NCBI RefSeq assembly: GCF_000626715.1
Contig: NZ_AQRA01000013.1
Coordinates: forward strand, 1-64,000
Length of the DNA: 64,000 nt
Direction: 5' to 3'
Source of the DNA: Aquimarina atlantica
GTDB taxonomy: Bacteria > Bacteroidota > Bacteroidia > Flavobacteriales > Flavobacteriaceae
Shown here: one piece after another, positions 1 through 9,404 of the stretch
How the letters are laid out: each line of letters opens with the position of its first letter
Position numbering within the stretch: the first letter of the stretch is position 1
Translations under genes and position numbers: made by a program
Notes under the pieces: generated by a model
Databases searched by the model: none
Told to the model about the DNA's origin: nothing
Seen by the model: the letters and a program-made list of their open reading frames with translations, nothing else

Positions 1-4
1 GTCG

Positions 5-895
5 TTAATAACTCCACATATCCATTTCAAAATTTCGAATACTTTCCTTAATTCGTTCACTTTCAAGAAGTTGCATCAAAGCATTATCAATAACATAATC
101 TTTAATTTCTCGGTCACCTTGAATATTATCTTCTTTATAAATCACAGAATTAAAGCGTCTTGCATTAAGAATATGATCATACGTAAACGGCATTGATGTA
201 TTTTTTCTATTAAATGCCATTGCATTATGAAATATTTCTCTGGCATCGGGATACCATATCCAGAATAATGCGACCATATCTGGCTCATCATCATCGATAA
301 AGTTAACATCAGGAGCTACAGGTGCTAATCCAAGCAATCTGTATCTTAATTCTCCTAGTCTTTTATCAAAATACCAATATCCTCTTATTTTATATTCTGC
401 TATATCGGCAGAAGTAATATCTCTTCTGTTAATATACTGAGGATCTACTTCTTCTCCGGCATTATACTGCTCAAATCCTAAATCAGTAGTGTCTATTTTA
501 GACATTGTAGACTGAAGATCTTCAAAAGTACGTGTCTCGGTAAAATATGAATCTGAATAAATATTCTTGATTTTTCCGTTTTTGATATTCGTTACCAGTA
601 CATCATATAAAGATCGACGATTAGCACCAATATTAAATGTATCAATAGGATAATACAATGGGAAATTTATTCGCTCATCAAGGTCAATAGTTTCCCAAGT
701 GGTTTTTGCCCACAATACATCACGTTTATCTACATATCCGTACTCTAAAGGACGATCATTGTCATATAAAATCTGTTCTTGAGTTTTCTTTCCTATCTCA
801 TCAGGATTATTGGCATTTAAAACATTTGCCTGTCCGAAAGAAAGAGAAGAAACTAATAGACCAAAAACGGTTAATACAAAATTTCTCAAATTCAT
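5..895 (-). CDS. gldN: Gliding motility / type IX secretion protein GldN
   Basis: GldN (PorN family) is a periplasmic part of the type IX secretion system and associates with GldK in a ring at the outer membrane. The 296-aa product begins with a signal peptide ending near SLSFGQ (residues 1-22), followed by a soluble domain typical of the family in length and composition. It is the last gene of the minus-strand run gldK-gldL-gldM-gldN, 19 bp after gldM, which is the order seen across Bacteroidota. The stop codon lies at bases 5-7, so the gene is complete. The identification rests on both gene order and sequence. Confidence 0.93.
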   Translation of the reverse strand: MNLRNFVLTVFGLLVSSLSFGQANVLNANNPDEIGKKTQEQILYDNDRPLEYGYVDKRDVLWAKTTWETIDLDERINFPLYYPIDTFNIGANRRSLYDVLVTNIKNGKIKNIYSDSYFTETRTFEDLQSTMSKIDTTDLGFEQYNAGEEVDPQYINRRDITSADIAEYKIRGYWYFDKRLGELRYRLLGLAPVAPDVNFIDDDEPDMVALFWIWYPDAREIFHNAMAFNRKNTSMPFTYDHILNARRFNSVIYKEDNIQGDREIKDYVIDNALMQLLESERIKESIRNFEMDMWSY

Positions 896-914
896 AACTA
901 CGTAAGTTTATTTT

Positions 915-2462
915 TTAATTCGTTAACTCAATAACAACCGGAGATATTTTCTTCAATTTATATCCAGAGCTATTAGCTAACTGTGCTTTTATATCAATAA
1001 TTTGAACAGAAGAACCTCTTTTTGCTTTACGTAAAGCTGATTTTGCTTTAGCATTAAGTCTTCCTCCAGGAACACTTACTGTTGGCTGTCCTTCTACTTT
1101 AAATTTAAATCCAGTCACTTTTAATTTAATATCAAAGTCAAAATCTGGTAGAATCGCACCTACAGATGAAATTTCTAAGGCATTTCTTGCCATTTTGATT
1201 GCTCCATCTTCACCACGTACTGTTCCTACAGGTCTTGGTATACCTTTAATTCTAAATTTCTTACTGTCGCTTACTGTAGTACCATTTGCTAGTTTACCAC
1301 TAACTTTGATATTTACTTCACGAGCTTTTACAGCAGTAACATTCATCATATATTTTCCTGCTCCACCAACTTTTCTTAGTCCAGGGGCAGAAGCATTTAC
1401 AGCTGGTACACCAGGAATAGAAATAGTCATTGGGTTATTAACTCCACGATACACCACATTCATTTTATCTGCAGAAATTACAGCAGAATTTGGCCTAGGA
1501 ATTACAGTATATGAACTCTTAATCGGAATCGTTACTGTAGAATCTCCTTCTTTAAATTGAAGTTCTCCAGCCACATCTCTTTCTCCAACATTTCCTGCAG
1601 GGAAATCTAACATGATTTGTCCGTTTGTAACTTCTGTTTGCTCTTTACCATTAACCATTACTTTGGTTGGTTTTAGTGTAGCATCAAAACGTCCAAGAAC
1701 GATTCTACCTTTAAAACTCTCTCCACTAAAGAAAGCTGTTTTATCTGCAACTACAATCGCCTCATAGTTACTAAAAGAAAGTTCAGACGCTTGTTGTCCA
1801 GCTAATAAAGCTGAAAGCACTTTACTTTCTGTTGTTTTAACATCGGCTTGCATTTGAGTAAGCTTAGTTAAAGAAGCAACCAAAGGAAATCCTTCAAAGT
1901 TATAGTTTAACCATTTTTTAGTCACTCCAGATCTGTCTTTTACATCATCTGTAGAAAAGGTTTTAATCACATCATCAGCGATAGAAGCATCTACTTCTTT
2001 TACTTCTTTGATTGCAGCTGATACACCATCTCTATATTTTGTGATTTTATCCAAAAATTCCTGAGCCCCGGCAGTAACTTTACCACCTTCAAAAAACTTT
2101 TGGTCTAATCTATCTGGTCTATCCATAGTTTCGTAATCCGTAGGATCTTCCCTATCGTCAACCAATTCAGCTTTAAGTTGATCTAAATATGAATTAAATT
2201 CATTAGATAAAACACTTATCTGATCTGCTTTTTCTTTTAATGGGGTATATTTTTCTGGCTGTTCTGAAACCTTTTCGGCCAGACCTGCCATAAATCCAGT
2301 ATTTCGTTGAGTAGCTAACTGATTTGATTCTGTCAATTTTTCTGACATTAAACCAAATGCAGTTAATACTTCTTTTGACATATTTAATGCCATCATCGCG
2401 ATGAAAACCAAGTACATCAGGTTAATCATCTTCTGCCTTGGGGATAATTTTCCTCCTGCCAT
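915..2462 (-). CDS. gldM: Gliding motility / type IX secretion motor protein GldM
   Basis: GldM is the inner-membrane-anchored, mostly periplasmic half of the GldL-GldM motor that uses the proton gradient to power type IX secretion and gliding. The 515-aa protein starts MAGGKLSPRQKMINLMYLVF, with one transmembrane helix at about residues 12-30. A long helical segment and then beta-rich repeat domains follow, as in known GldM structures. It lies between gldL (49 bp upstream) and gldN (19 bp downstream) on the same strand. Length and architecture are standard. Confidence 0.96.
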   Translation of the reverse strand: MAGGKLSPRQKMINLMYLVFIAMMALNMSKEVLTAFGLMSEKLTESNQLATQRNTGFMAGLAEKVSEQPEKYTPLKEKADQISVLSNEFNSYLDQLKAELVDDREDPTDYETMDRPDRLDQKFFEGGKVTAGAQEFLDKITKYRDGVSAAIKEVKEVDASIADDVIKTFSTDDVKDRSGVTKKWLNYNFEGFPLVASLTKLTQMQADVKTTESKVLSALLAGQQASELSFSNYEAIVVADKTAFFSGESFKGRIVLGRFDATLKPTKVMVNGKEQTEVTNGQIMLDFPAGNVGERDVAGELQFKEGDSTVTIPIKSSYTVIPRPNSAVISADKMNVVYRGVNNPMTISIPGVPAVNASAPGLRKVGGAGKYMMNVTAVKAREVNIKVSGKLANGTTVSDSKKFRIKGIPRPVGTVRGEDGAIKMARNALEISSVGAILPDFDFDIKLKVTGFKFKVEGQPTVSVPGGRLNAKAKSALRKAKRGSSVQIIDIKAQLANSSGYKLKKISPVVIELTN

Positions 2463-2511
2463 ATTCTTTTTAGGTTTTGGTAGTTATTATAAAATATTTA
2501 ATTAAAAAATG

Positions 2512-3138
2512 TTAACTTCTGTTCATTGCAGTTAACATACCACCATATACTCCATTAAGCGAAGAAAGGTTACTAGCAAGGCTTTCCATTTGATCTTGAA
2601 GCTTAGTTGCATTATCAGCAATAGCCTGGTTAGCTTCAGCCTGACGTGCAGAAGATTCTAACTGAACTTTGTATAAGCTATTTAAAGATTCAAGGTGCGA
2701 CGCTGCACTTGCCATCTCTTCACTATATTTTTTAGTTCCTGCTATAGCATCTGTTGTAGGACCAAGGTTTCTGGCTGCTCCTTCAAAATTACGGATACTT
2801 TCACCAAGGCTACTCATAAGATTAGTATCAAGTCTAGCTTCCTTAAGCATATCGTCTAATTTTTGAGACAATAATCCTTCTGGAGTTTCTTTCTCTTTTT
2901 TGTCTTTTTTGTTTCCTCCTGCTAATTCAGGGTACACTAAAGACCAATCTAAATCGTTATCTACTGGTTCGAATGCAGAAACAGTAAATACTAATGCTTC
3001 TGTGATCAGACCAACAATAAGCATTTCATTACCAAATGGCCAGTGCATAATTTTAAAAAGTGCACCTAATATTACAACGGCTGCTCCCAGACCGTAGACC
3101 ATGTTCATTAATTTCTTGCTTGCTTTTGAATTTGCCAT
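2512..3138 (-). CDS. gldL: Gliding motility / type IX secretion motor protein GldL
   Basis: GldL is the cytoplasmic-membrane component of the type IX motor. The 208-aa product has two N-terminal transmembrane helices (about residues 13-31 and 38-56) and a cytoplasmic coiled-coil-like tail. Glu47 and Glu57 lie in or next to the second helix. By my hand alignment they match the two conserved glutamates (E49, E59) implicated in proton coupling in Flavobacterium johnsoniae GldL. A KKDKKEKE stretch marks the membrane exit. The gene sits between gldK and gldM. Confidence 0.95.
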   Translation of the reverse strand: MANSKASKKLMNMVYGLGAAVVILGALFKIMHWPFGNEMLIVGLITEALVFTVSAFEPVDNDLDWSLVYPELAGGNKKDKKEKETPEGLLSQKLDDMLKEARLDTNLMSSLGESIRNFEGAARNLGPTTDAIAGTKKYSEEMASAASHLESLNSLYKVQLESSARQAEANQAIADNATKLQDQMESLASNLSSLNGVYGGMLTAMNRS

Positions 3139-3215
3139 AATAAATTTGTTTTGTTTTTTTAAATCTTAAGTTTTAAAAAAGGGTTAGTAATTAAGTTGAT
3201 AGAAAATTTTGGGAC

Positions 3216-4589
3216 TTAGTTTTGATTTTGAGTATTAGCTTCTCCAGTCGATTCAGTACCCATATAGTCCTGAACTGTTCTAAATCCGATAAAACTCCTC
3301 GCAGAATCTGCGTATTCGTAATCTCTGGTACTTACCTGTAGGAAGTAAGCAACATCTTTCCAGGATCCTCCACGTACAACTTTACGTTTGTTTTCATCAT
3401 CATTGACATTTGGGTTCATTGATGATACAAATTCGTAAGCTGCGGGATCATAAGACGACTGTACCCACTCAGAAACATTACCCGCCATGTTATATAGGTT
3501 ATAATCATTAGGGTCAAATGTTTTGGCTTCTACAGTATATAAAAAGTTATCTGCTGCGTAGTTTCCTCTAAGAGGCTTAAAGTTTGCTAAGAAGCAACCT
3601 CTATCATTTAACGCATAAGGGCCTCCCCATGGATACGTAGCTGACTCAAGGCCTCCTCTAGCGGCATACTCCCATTCTGCTTCTGTAGGCAGTCTGAAGT
3701 AATTCACAAATTCTTTACCTTTTTTCTTTTGGTAGGTATTTTTCTCGATAGTTCTCCAACGACAGAAGGCTCTAGCTTGTTCCCAAGAAACACCTACTAC
3801 CGGGTAGTCATCATATGCACTATGCCAAAAATAGTCATTATGCATAGGCTCATTATATGAATAGTTAAAATCCTTGATCCAAACTGTAGTGTCTGGATAT
3901 ACTTTTATAACTTCTTCTTTTACAAAATCTTTTCTTCCTCCTTTTCTAGCACGTGCAGCTGCCTGAATATCCATCCAAGTAAATCTGAATTCAAATTTAC
4001 TTACATCTAAAGTACGTCTACCATTATAAGATTCTTCTAGAGGAATATACATAGTATCCATAACTTCGGCATAAAACTCATCGGGATAATCATCTATATC
4101 CCATTCGATATCTACATCTTTATTCAGTTTTCTACCTTCGTAGCCAGTTTCTCCTGTACCACTATAGTTATCGTACATATATTTTTCATAGACGGACATG
4201 TTTTCGGTATCAGCATCTAAGAATGCATATTCTCCAATACCGTCATCACCTGGAGTTTTACCCAGCTCATCAGCCATTATTGCAAGCCTCATCCTAACAA
4301 CAGAGTCGCGAACCCAATTTACAAACTGTCTATACTCACTATTAGTCACCTCAGTTTCATCCATGTAGAAAGAACGAACTGTAACCATTCTTGTAGGGGC
4401 ATTTGCAAGTGCTGCTTTATCATCATCCGACTTACCCATAATAAATGAACCTCCAGGGATGAGGGCCATACCATATGGTTTTTGCGGGTGCCATTTTTTC
4501 CCTTGTGCTCCTACCAGTTCTCCTCGGCTTCCACCACCACAACTGTAGAGCATTGCTAAAATAGCAAAGAGTGATACAAATTTCTTCAT
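3216..4589 (-). CDS. gldK: Gliding motility lipoprotein GldK
   Basis: GldK (PorK) is an outer-membrane lipoprotein that forms the periplasmic ring of the type IX machine with GldN. The 457-aa protein has a lipobox ending at Cys17 (LAMLYSC) and then a formylglycine-generating-enzyme/sulfatase-modifying fold. Typical family stretches are ALIPGGSFIMG near residue 43, NMAGNVSEWV, VVRGGSW and FIGFRTV near the C-terminus. In GldK this fold is structural rather than catalytic. It is the first gene of the gldKLMN run, and about 110 bp of upstream AT-rich sequence probably holds the promoter. Confidence 0.95.
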   Translation of the reverse strand: MKKFVSLFAILAMLYSCGGGSRGELVGAQGKKWHPQKPYGMALIPGGSFIMGKSDDDKAALANAPTRMVTVRSFYMDETEVTNSEYRQFVNWVRDSVVRMRLAIMADELGKTPGDDGIGEYAFLDADTENMSVYEKYMYDNYSGTGETGYEGRKLNKDVDIEWDIDDYPDEFYAEVMDTMYIPLEESYNGRRTLDVSKFEFRFTWMDIQAAARARKGGRKDFVKEEVIKVYPDTTVWIKDFNYSYNEPMHNDYFWHSAYDDYPVVGVSWEQARAFCRWRTIEKNTYQKKKGKEFVNYFRLPTEAEWEYAARGGLESATYPWGGPYALNDRGCFLANFKPLRGNYAADNFLYTVEAKTFDPNDYNLYNMAGNVSEWVQSSYDPAAYEFVSSMNPNVNDDENKRKVVRGGSWKDVAYFLQVSTRDYEYADSARSFIGFRTVQDYMGTESTGEANTQNQN

Positions 4590-4699
4590 AACGTGTTTTA
4601 GGTTAAGATCTTCTAGATTTAAGGACGTAAACCTATTTATTTATTTCCAGAAAAACAATTTTTTTCTAAAAAAAACCTTAAATCGACCTAATAAAAATG

Positions 4700-5863
4700 T
4701 TAAACTTCGTTTTTTTGTTTTGCCTTATACCATCTTTCAGGTATTTCCTGATTACAAGCACGCTCATAATCGTTGTATGTGCAAGGTAATAACGTATGTC
4801 TTTTCAATTTATTATTGCCAGATGAAATAAATGGTATTTCTATCCACCATCTCCCGGTCATAACACTTTTATAAAACGACAAAACTTCGTCTTCTACCGG
4901 CACATTATAATGTAGTGTACTTTTTAAATTTTTTATATCAATTTCGTTAGATCTGTAATTGATTCCTTCTATAAAATACCATATCATCTGAGCGATCAAT
5001 AAGGAAGCTGTTTCTTCGTTTTTGAAGTTTTTAAATTCGTAAATCCCAAAACTTTTAACCTTATCACTTATTCCTGCATATCTCGAAATCGCACAAATTT
5101 CGCGACCATCAAAACCATTAGGAGAAGCAGTATACCCATTTAAACTTGTAGAATTAATAACTCCCAAATCTACAGAAACAATATCGGCATCTCGCATAAT
5201 TGGCTCTACAACCGTCACATCTGAAATAACTTCTCCCAAGCGATAAGCATCAAAATATAATTTTTCTATCAGATCTATTTCTTCTTGAGTATTAAAATAT
5301 GTTTGGTACCCTATATTACTATAGTTAAACAAATTATAGGGTTGTTCTACAATAATTTTACCTACAAATGAAGTATTGGTAATAGGCTTAGAAGAATTCC
5401 CTAAGTCAAATTTACTATCTACATTAACCAAATTAACCATTCTCTCAAAAATATCGAATGACCTATATTGTGCATAGACTAAATCTTGACTCCCTCCTAT
5501 AATAACAGGAATGATATTTTTTACCAATAATGCAGACAATACTTCCTGTACTAAATAGTACGTATCACTAACTTCATTACCCGGAGCGATATCTCCCAAA
5601 TCTACTATATTAGTACTCCAATTACCAGGATAAAGTTCGTATAACGATTTACGAATGGTATCAAAATTTAAGTTTTCGCCCAAAAAATTAATATCATTCC
5701 TATTCTCTCGAATACCGAGAATAGCAACATCTATTTTTTCCAGATCAGGTACTCCATTAGCTGCTGTATGAATTTTAATTTGATTTCCTAATGCATGTTC
5801 AGAAAGTAAATTAGTATGAGCAGTAACTAAATCACTAACTGGTATAAGAAATTCGAAAGACAT
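4700..5863 (-). CDS. Degenerate arginase/formimidoylglutamase-family protein
   Basis: The 387-aa protein has the ureohydrolase (arginase/agmatinase/HutG) fold pattern, but the metal-binding motifs have decayed. The usual GGDHS appears as GGSQD (residues 123-127). The usual DAHxD region is NVDSKFD (147-153). The usual DxDxxDP is SVDLGVI (230-236). Canonical enzymes bind two Mn ions through these His and Asp residues, so this protein is probably not a normal ureohydrolase. It follows topA by 8 bp on the same strand and precedes gldK, so it may share topA transcription. Automatic annotation may call it formimidoylglutamase; the sequence does not support that activity. Confidence 0.75.
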   Translation of the reverse strand: MSFEFLIPVSDLVTAHTNLLSEHALGNQIKIHTAANGVPDLEKIDVAILGIRENRNDINFLGENLNFDTIRKSLYELYPGNWSTNIVDLGDIAPGNEVSDTYYLVQEVLSALLVKNIIPVIIGGSQDLVYAQYRSFDIFERMVNLVNVDSKFDLGNSSKPITNTSFVGKIIVEQPYNLFNYSNIGYQTYFNTQEEIDLIEKLYFDAYRLGEVISDVTVVEPIMRDADIVSVDLGVINSTSLNGYTASPNGFDGREICAISRYAGISDKVKSFGIYEFKNFKNEETASLLIAQMIWYFIEGINYRSNEIDIKNLKSTLHYNVPVEDEVLSFYKSVMTGRWWIEIPFISSGNNKLKRHTLLPCTYNDYERACNQEIPERWYKAKQKNEV

Positions 5864-5871
5864 ATATTGGT

Positions 5872-8373
5872 TTATTTCTTTTTAGTGGTCTTTTTTGTAG
5901 TTTTCTTTTTTGCTGCGGTTTTTTTCTTGGGAGCATTTTTCTCTATGAGATCTTTTACTTTATCCAACGTTAATTTTGTAGCATCAACAGTCTTAGGCAA
6001 CTCTATTTTAACTTTACCTTTTATTATATTACTACGACCCCATCTGGCTTTTTCAACTCGAATTCCTTCTTCTTCCCAATTATGAATAACCTTATCTATT
6101 TCTTTTTGCTTCTTCTCTTCTATAAGTGACACGATATCATCATCAGATAGATTATCGAAGTCATACTTCTTATTTACATTGATAAACATTCCGTTCCACT
6201 TAATAAAGGGACCAAATCGGCCTTTTCCTTTTTGAACAGGAAGATTTTCATATACATATATAGGAGCATCAGCTTTTTCTTTAGCGTCAATTAACTCAAT
6301 AGCTCTATCCAAAGAAGTGCTTAATGGGTCTTCTCCTTTTTCTAGAGAAACAAATTTTTCGCCAAAACGTACATAGGGTCCAAAACGGCCATTATTAACT
6401 ACAATAGTCTCTCCTTTATATACACCAAGTTCTTTTGGCAACTGAAACAAATCCATTGCTTCTTCATAGGTAATACCGCTTAATGTTTGTCCAGGAGGTA
6501 AACTAGCAAATTTTGGTTTATCTTCATCATCGGCAGTACCTATCTGAACCATTGGTCCAAATTTACCTAATCGCACACTTACTACCTTACCAGTAGCCGG
6601 ATCTTCTCCCAAAATACGCTCTCCGACTTCTCGCTCTGCATTCTGTGACACATCCTCTACTATTGGATGAAACTCTTGATAAAACTCTTTCATCACATGA
6701 GTCCAATCTTCCTGACCTTCTGCTATTTCATCAAAATCCTGCTCTACTTTTGCAGTAAAATTATAATCAAGAATTGAAGCAAAATGATTTACTAAAAAAT
6801 CATTTACAACCATCCCTACATCGGTTGGAATTAATTTTCCTTTATCACTACCTACTTTCTCAGATAGTTTTTTCTCACTCACAGCATCCCCAGAGAGAAT
6901 CATTTGAATATAATTACGAACCTCTCCTTCTTTAGATCCTTTTTCTACATAGTTTCTATTCTGAATTGTAGAAATCGTAGGAGCATATGTCGATGGTCTT
7001 CCTATTCCTAATTCTTCTAATTTTTTAACCAGTGAAGCTTCTGTATATCGCCCCGGTGCTCTTGTAAATCTTTCTGTCGCAGAAATGTAATTATTAAACA
7101 AGCTTTCTTGCACTTTCATTGCAGGAAGGATTCCTTCTTGTTCTTCATCCTCATCATCATTACCTTCTAAGTATACTTTTAAAAAGCCTTCGAACTTTAT
7201 CACCTCTCCATTGGCAGTAAACTGTTCTTTATGTGTGTTGGCATCAATCTTTACATTAGTTCTTTCTAACCTGGCATCACTCATTTGCGAAGCAATAGCT
7301 CGTTTCCAAATCAATTCGTATAAACGTTGTTGGTCATAATCAACATTTACGCTATGTCTTGAAAAATCTGTAGGACGTATTGCTTCGTGAGCTTCTTGTG
7401 CTCCTTTAGATTTCCCTTTATATTGCCTTGGATTACTATATTCACTACCATAAGCCGAATCAATTTCTGCTTTTGCTCCATTTTGAGCTTCCACAGACAG
7501 GTTAACACTATCTGTTCTCATATAAGTAATCAAACCTGCTTCATACAACCGTTGTGCCATCGTCATTGTTTTACTCACAGAGAAATACAATTTTCTTGAG
7601 GCTTCTTGTTGTAATGTTGATGTAGTAAATGGTGGAGCTGGTGATTTTTTTGCAGGTTTAGTAGAAAGATCTGCTACCTTAAATGACGCTCCAAGGTTTT
7701 TCTTTAAAAAAGCTTCTGCTTCTTCTTTGGTTTTAAAATTTTTAGGAAGCTTAGCTTTAAAAGACTTACCAGCTTGATTAGAAAATTCTGCATCAATTCT
7801 ATATGAAGCTTCTGGCTTAAAACCTAAAATATCACGCTCTCGTTCTACTATTAATCGTACTGAAACAGATTGTACTCTTCCTGCAGACAAACCTCCTTTT
7901 ACCTTTCTCCACAACACAGGTGACAGTTCATATCCTACCAAACGATCCAAAACACGTCTGGCTTGTTGCGCATTTACAAGGTTGTAATCTATAGAGCGAG
8001 GATTTTCTATTGCTTTAAGAATAGCATTTTTAGTAATCTCATGAAAAACAATACGACGCGTTCTTTCTTTATCTAATTTAAGAGTTTCTGCAAGGTGCCA
8101 TGCAATAGCCTCTCCTTCTCGATCCTCATCACTTGCCAGCCATACCATATCTGCATTCTTAGAAAGATCTTTCAGCTTTTTTACAACATCTTTCTTATCC
8201 TTCGAAACAATGTATTTGGGCTTAAAATCCCCATCAACATCAACTCCTAATTCTTTGGAAGGTAAATCTGCAATATGCCCAAAACTGGATGCTACTGTAT
8301 ATTCTTTTCCAAGAAACTTTTCTATTGTTTTGGCCTTAGCAGGCGACTCCACAATCACTAAATTCTTAGCCAT
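5872..8373 (-). CDS. topA: DNA topoisomerase I
   Basis: Type IA topoisomerase that relaxes negative supercoils by transient single-strand cleavage. The 833-aa protein has an N-terminal TOPRIM domain with the acidic DEDREGE motif (residues 82-88) and the active-site Tyr284 in ITYMRTDS. In place of the Cys4 zinc fingers of E. coli TopA it carries C-terminal glycine/aromatic Topo_C repeats (NNGRFGPYVRFG and KGRFGPFIKWNG), as is common in Bacteroidota. It ends in a lysine-rich tail, a likely DNA-binding extension. A consensus promoter lies about 20-50 bp upstream. Confidence 0.97.
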   Translation of the reverse strand: MAKNLVIVESPAKAKTIEKFLGKEYTVASSFGHIADLPSKELGVDVDGDFKPKYIVSKDKKDVVKKLKDLSKNADMVWLASDEDREGEAIAWHLAETLKLDKERTRRIVFHEITKNAILKAIENPRSIDYNLVNAQQARRVLDRLVGYELSPVLWRKVKGGLSAGRVQSVSVRLIVERERDILGFKPEASYRIDAEFSNQAGKSFKAKLPKNFKTKEEAEAFLKKNLGASFKVADLSTKPAKKSPAPPFTTSTLQQEASRKLYFSVSKTMTMAQRLYEAGLITYMRTDSVNLSVEAQNGAKAEIDSAYGSEYSNPRQYKGKSKGAQEAHEAIRPTDFSRHSVNVDYDQQRLYELIWKRAIASQMSDARLERTNVKIDANTHKEQFTANGEVIKFEGFLKVYLEGNDDEDEEQEGILPAMKVQESLFNNYISATERFTRAPGRYTEASLVKKLEELGIGRPSTYAPTISTIQNRNYVEKGSKEGEVRNYIQMILSGDAVSEKKLSEKVGSDKGKLIPTDVGMVVNDFLVNHFASILDYNFTAKVEQDFDEIAEGQEDWTHVMKEFYQEFHPIVEDVSQNAEREVGERILGEDPATGKVVSVRLGKFGPMVQIGTADDEDKPKFASLPPGQTLSGITYEEAMDLFQLPKELGVYKGETIVVNNGRFGPYVRFGEKFVSLEKGEDPLSTSLDRAIELIDAKEKADAPIYVYENLPVQKGKGRFGPFIKWNGMFINVNKKYDFDNLSDDDIVSLIEEKKQKEIDKVIHNWEEEGIRVEKARWGRSNIIKGKVKIELPKTVDATKLTLDKVKDLIEKNAPKKKTAAKKKTTKKTTKKK

Positions 8374-8393
8374 AGTCCTTTAATTTCTGACGA

Positions 8394-8421
8394 CAAAAGT
8401 ATATCAATTTTTTGATATCAA
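8394..8421 (-). promoter_or_regulatory. Predicted promoter of topA
   Basis: On the minus strand, TTG (8421-8419) is followed after 17 bp by TACTTTTG (8401-8394), an exact match to the Bacteroidota TAnnTTTG -7 element at normal spacing. The short inverted repeat ATATCAA/TTGATAT (8401-8418) lies between the two elements and could be a supercoiling-sensitive spacer or an operator; that is speculation. Confidence 0.6.
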
Positions 8422-8451
8422 GATTCTTTATCAAAAAAATTAGTTCAAAAA

Positions 8452-8473
8452 AAACCTGCTGATCAGCAGGTTT
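8452..8473 (-). terminator. Rho-independent terminator after the 8.5-kb membrane protein gene
   Basis: A perfect 22-bp palindrome (half-site AAACCTGCTGA) is followed, on the minus strand, by a run of eight T. It sits just past the stop codon of the membrane protein gene and before the topA promoter, separating the two transcripts. Confidence 0.85.
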
Positions 8474-8481
8474 CTTATTTT

Positions 8482-9270
8482 TTATTTTACAAATAATGTT
8501 TCTTTGTTTTCAAATTCATCATCTTCAAAACCCAATGCATCCTTATATACAAAATAGATTGGTAAATAAACAAAAGAGGCAGTAAAAAACACCCCCACAA
8601 AACACAATATCATCCCTACTAATTGAGATAAAATAGATGCTACCAGTATTAAACCAAAACAAACACCCCAAACTTTATTCCCTAATTTAAAGCTAGCTTT
8701 TATAAGATCTGAAGCACTATACTCTGGATTAAAAGCAAATATAGCACCTAACAACTGCAGAGGAACCATTACATAAAGAATCGGAAGGTAACACAATAGT
8801 GCAGCTAAAATTGCTATCCCAAATATTGCTATTGCCAACGTAAATACTTTCCCTAAATATTTTCCTTTAAGAAACATAAAATACGAAGATGTCTCTGGCA
8901 AACCTATATCTACCTGTTTACAAACTCTATAAAAATGTGCTGTAATACCAAATTGAAGTGCAGAAGCAATTATACTTATTATCAAAACCAATATAATAAA
9001 CAAAAACATTAGACCAACAGATAGTTCTTCACTAGGATACCCGTAGTCACCATATCCTCCGTAACTACTTTCAAATCCTGATATACCAGCAAGAGCAATA
9101 ATAGGAATATACATCACAAAAAATAAAGGAAGCATAACCAATATCGAAATAAGCAAGTGTACAAAACCCTGAAGCCATACTTTTTTAAAAAGCTCAATAC
9201 TTTTATTAAAAATATCACCAAAATCAATGGGCTTACTGTTTTCTATTTTCTCAAAGAGTGTATTTGTCAT
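8482..9270 (-). CDS. Multi-pass membrane protein, function unknown
   Basis: A 262-aa protein if translation starts at the ATG at 9270 (MTNTLFEKIENSKPIDFGD). A longer reading with 22 more residues is possible but less likely. A short cytoplasmic start (DFGDIFNKSIELFKKVW) precedes about five or six hydrophobic helices and a charged C-terminal tail. Small flavobacterial membrane proteins with this general layout are usually annotated only as hypothetical. It is a single-gene unit between the divergent miaB promoter and its own terminator. No enzymatic motif was seen. Confidence 0.7.
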   Translation of the reverse strand: MTNTLFEKIENSKPIDFGDIFNKSIELFKKVWLQGFVHLLISILVMLPLFFVMYIPIIALAGISGFESSYGGYGDYGYPSEELSVGLMFLFIILVLIISIIASALQFGITAHFYRVCKQVDIGLPETSSYFMFLKGKYLGKVFTLAIAIFGIAILAALLCYLPILYVMVPLQLLGAIFAFNPEYSASDLIKASFKLGNKVWGVCFGLILVASILSQLVGMILCFVGVFFTASFVYLPIYFVYKDALGFEDDEFENKETLFVK

Positions 9271-9336
9271 TACATCTATATTTATTAAGTTGAAAGTTAT
9301 CAAATATAGATTTTTTAGAAAATAAATCCCTGCCAC

Positions 9337-9368
9337 TTTGTCACAAATCGTATTAAAAAGTATCTTTG
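9337..9368 (+). promoter_or_regulatory. Predicted promoter of miaB
   Basis: TTTG (9337-9340), then a 20-bp spacer, then TATCTTTG (9361-9368), which matches the Bacteroidota -33/-7 consensus exactly. The likely start of transcription is near 9375, about 30 bases before the miaB ATG at 9405. Confidence 0.75.
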
Positions 9369-9404
9369 CACACTATTTGACCCCAATTGGTAAGGAATTA
9401 TTTT

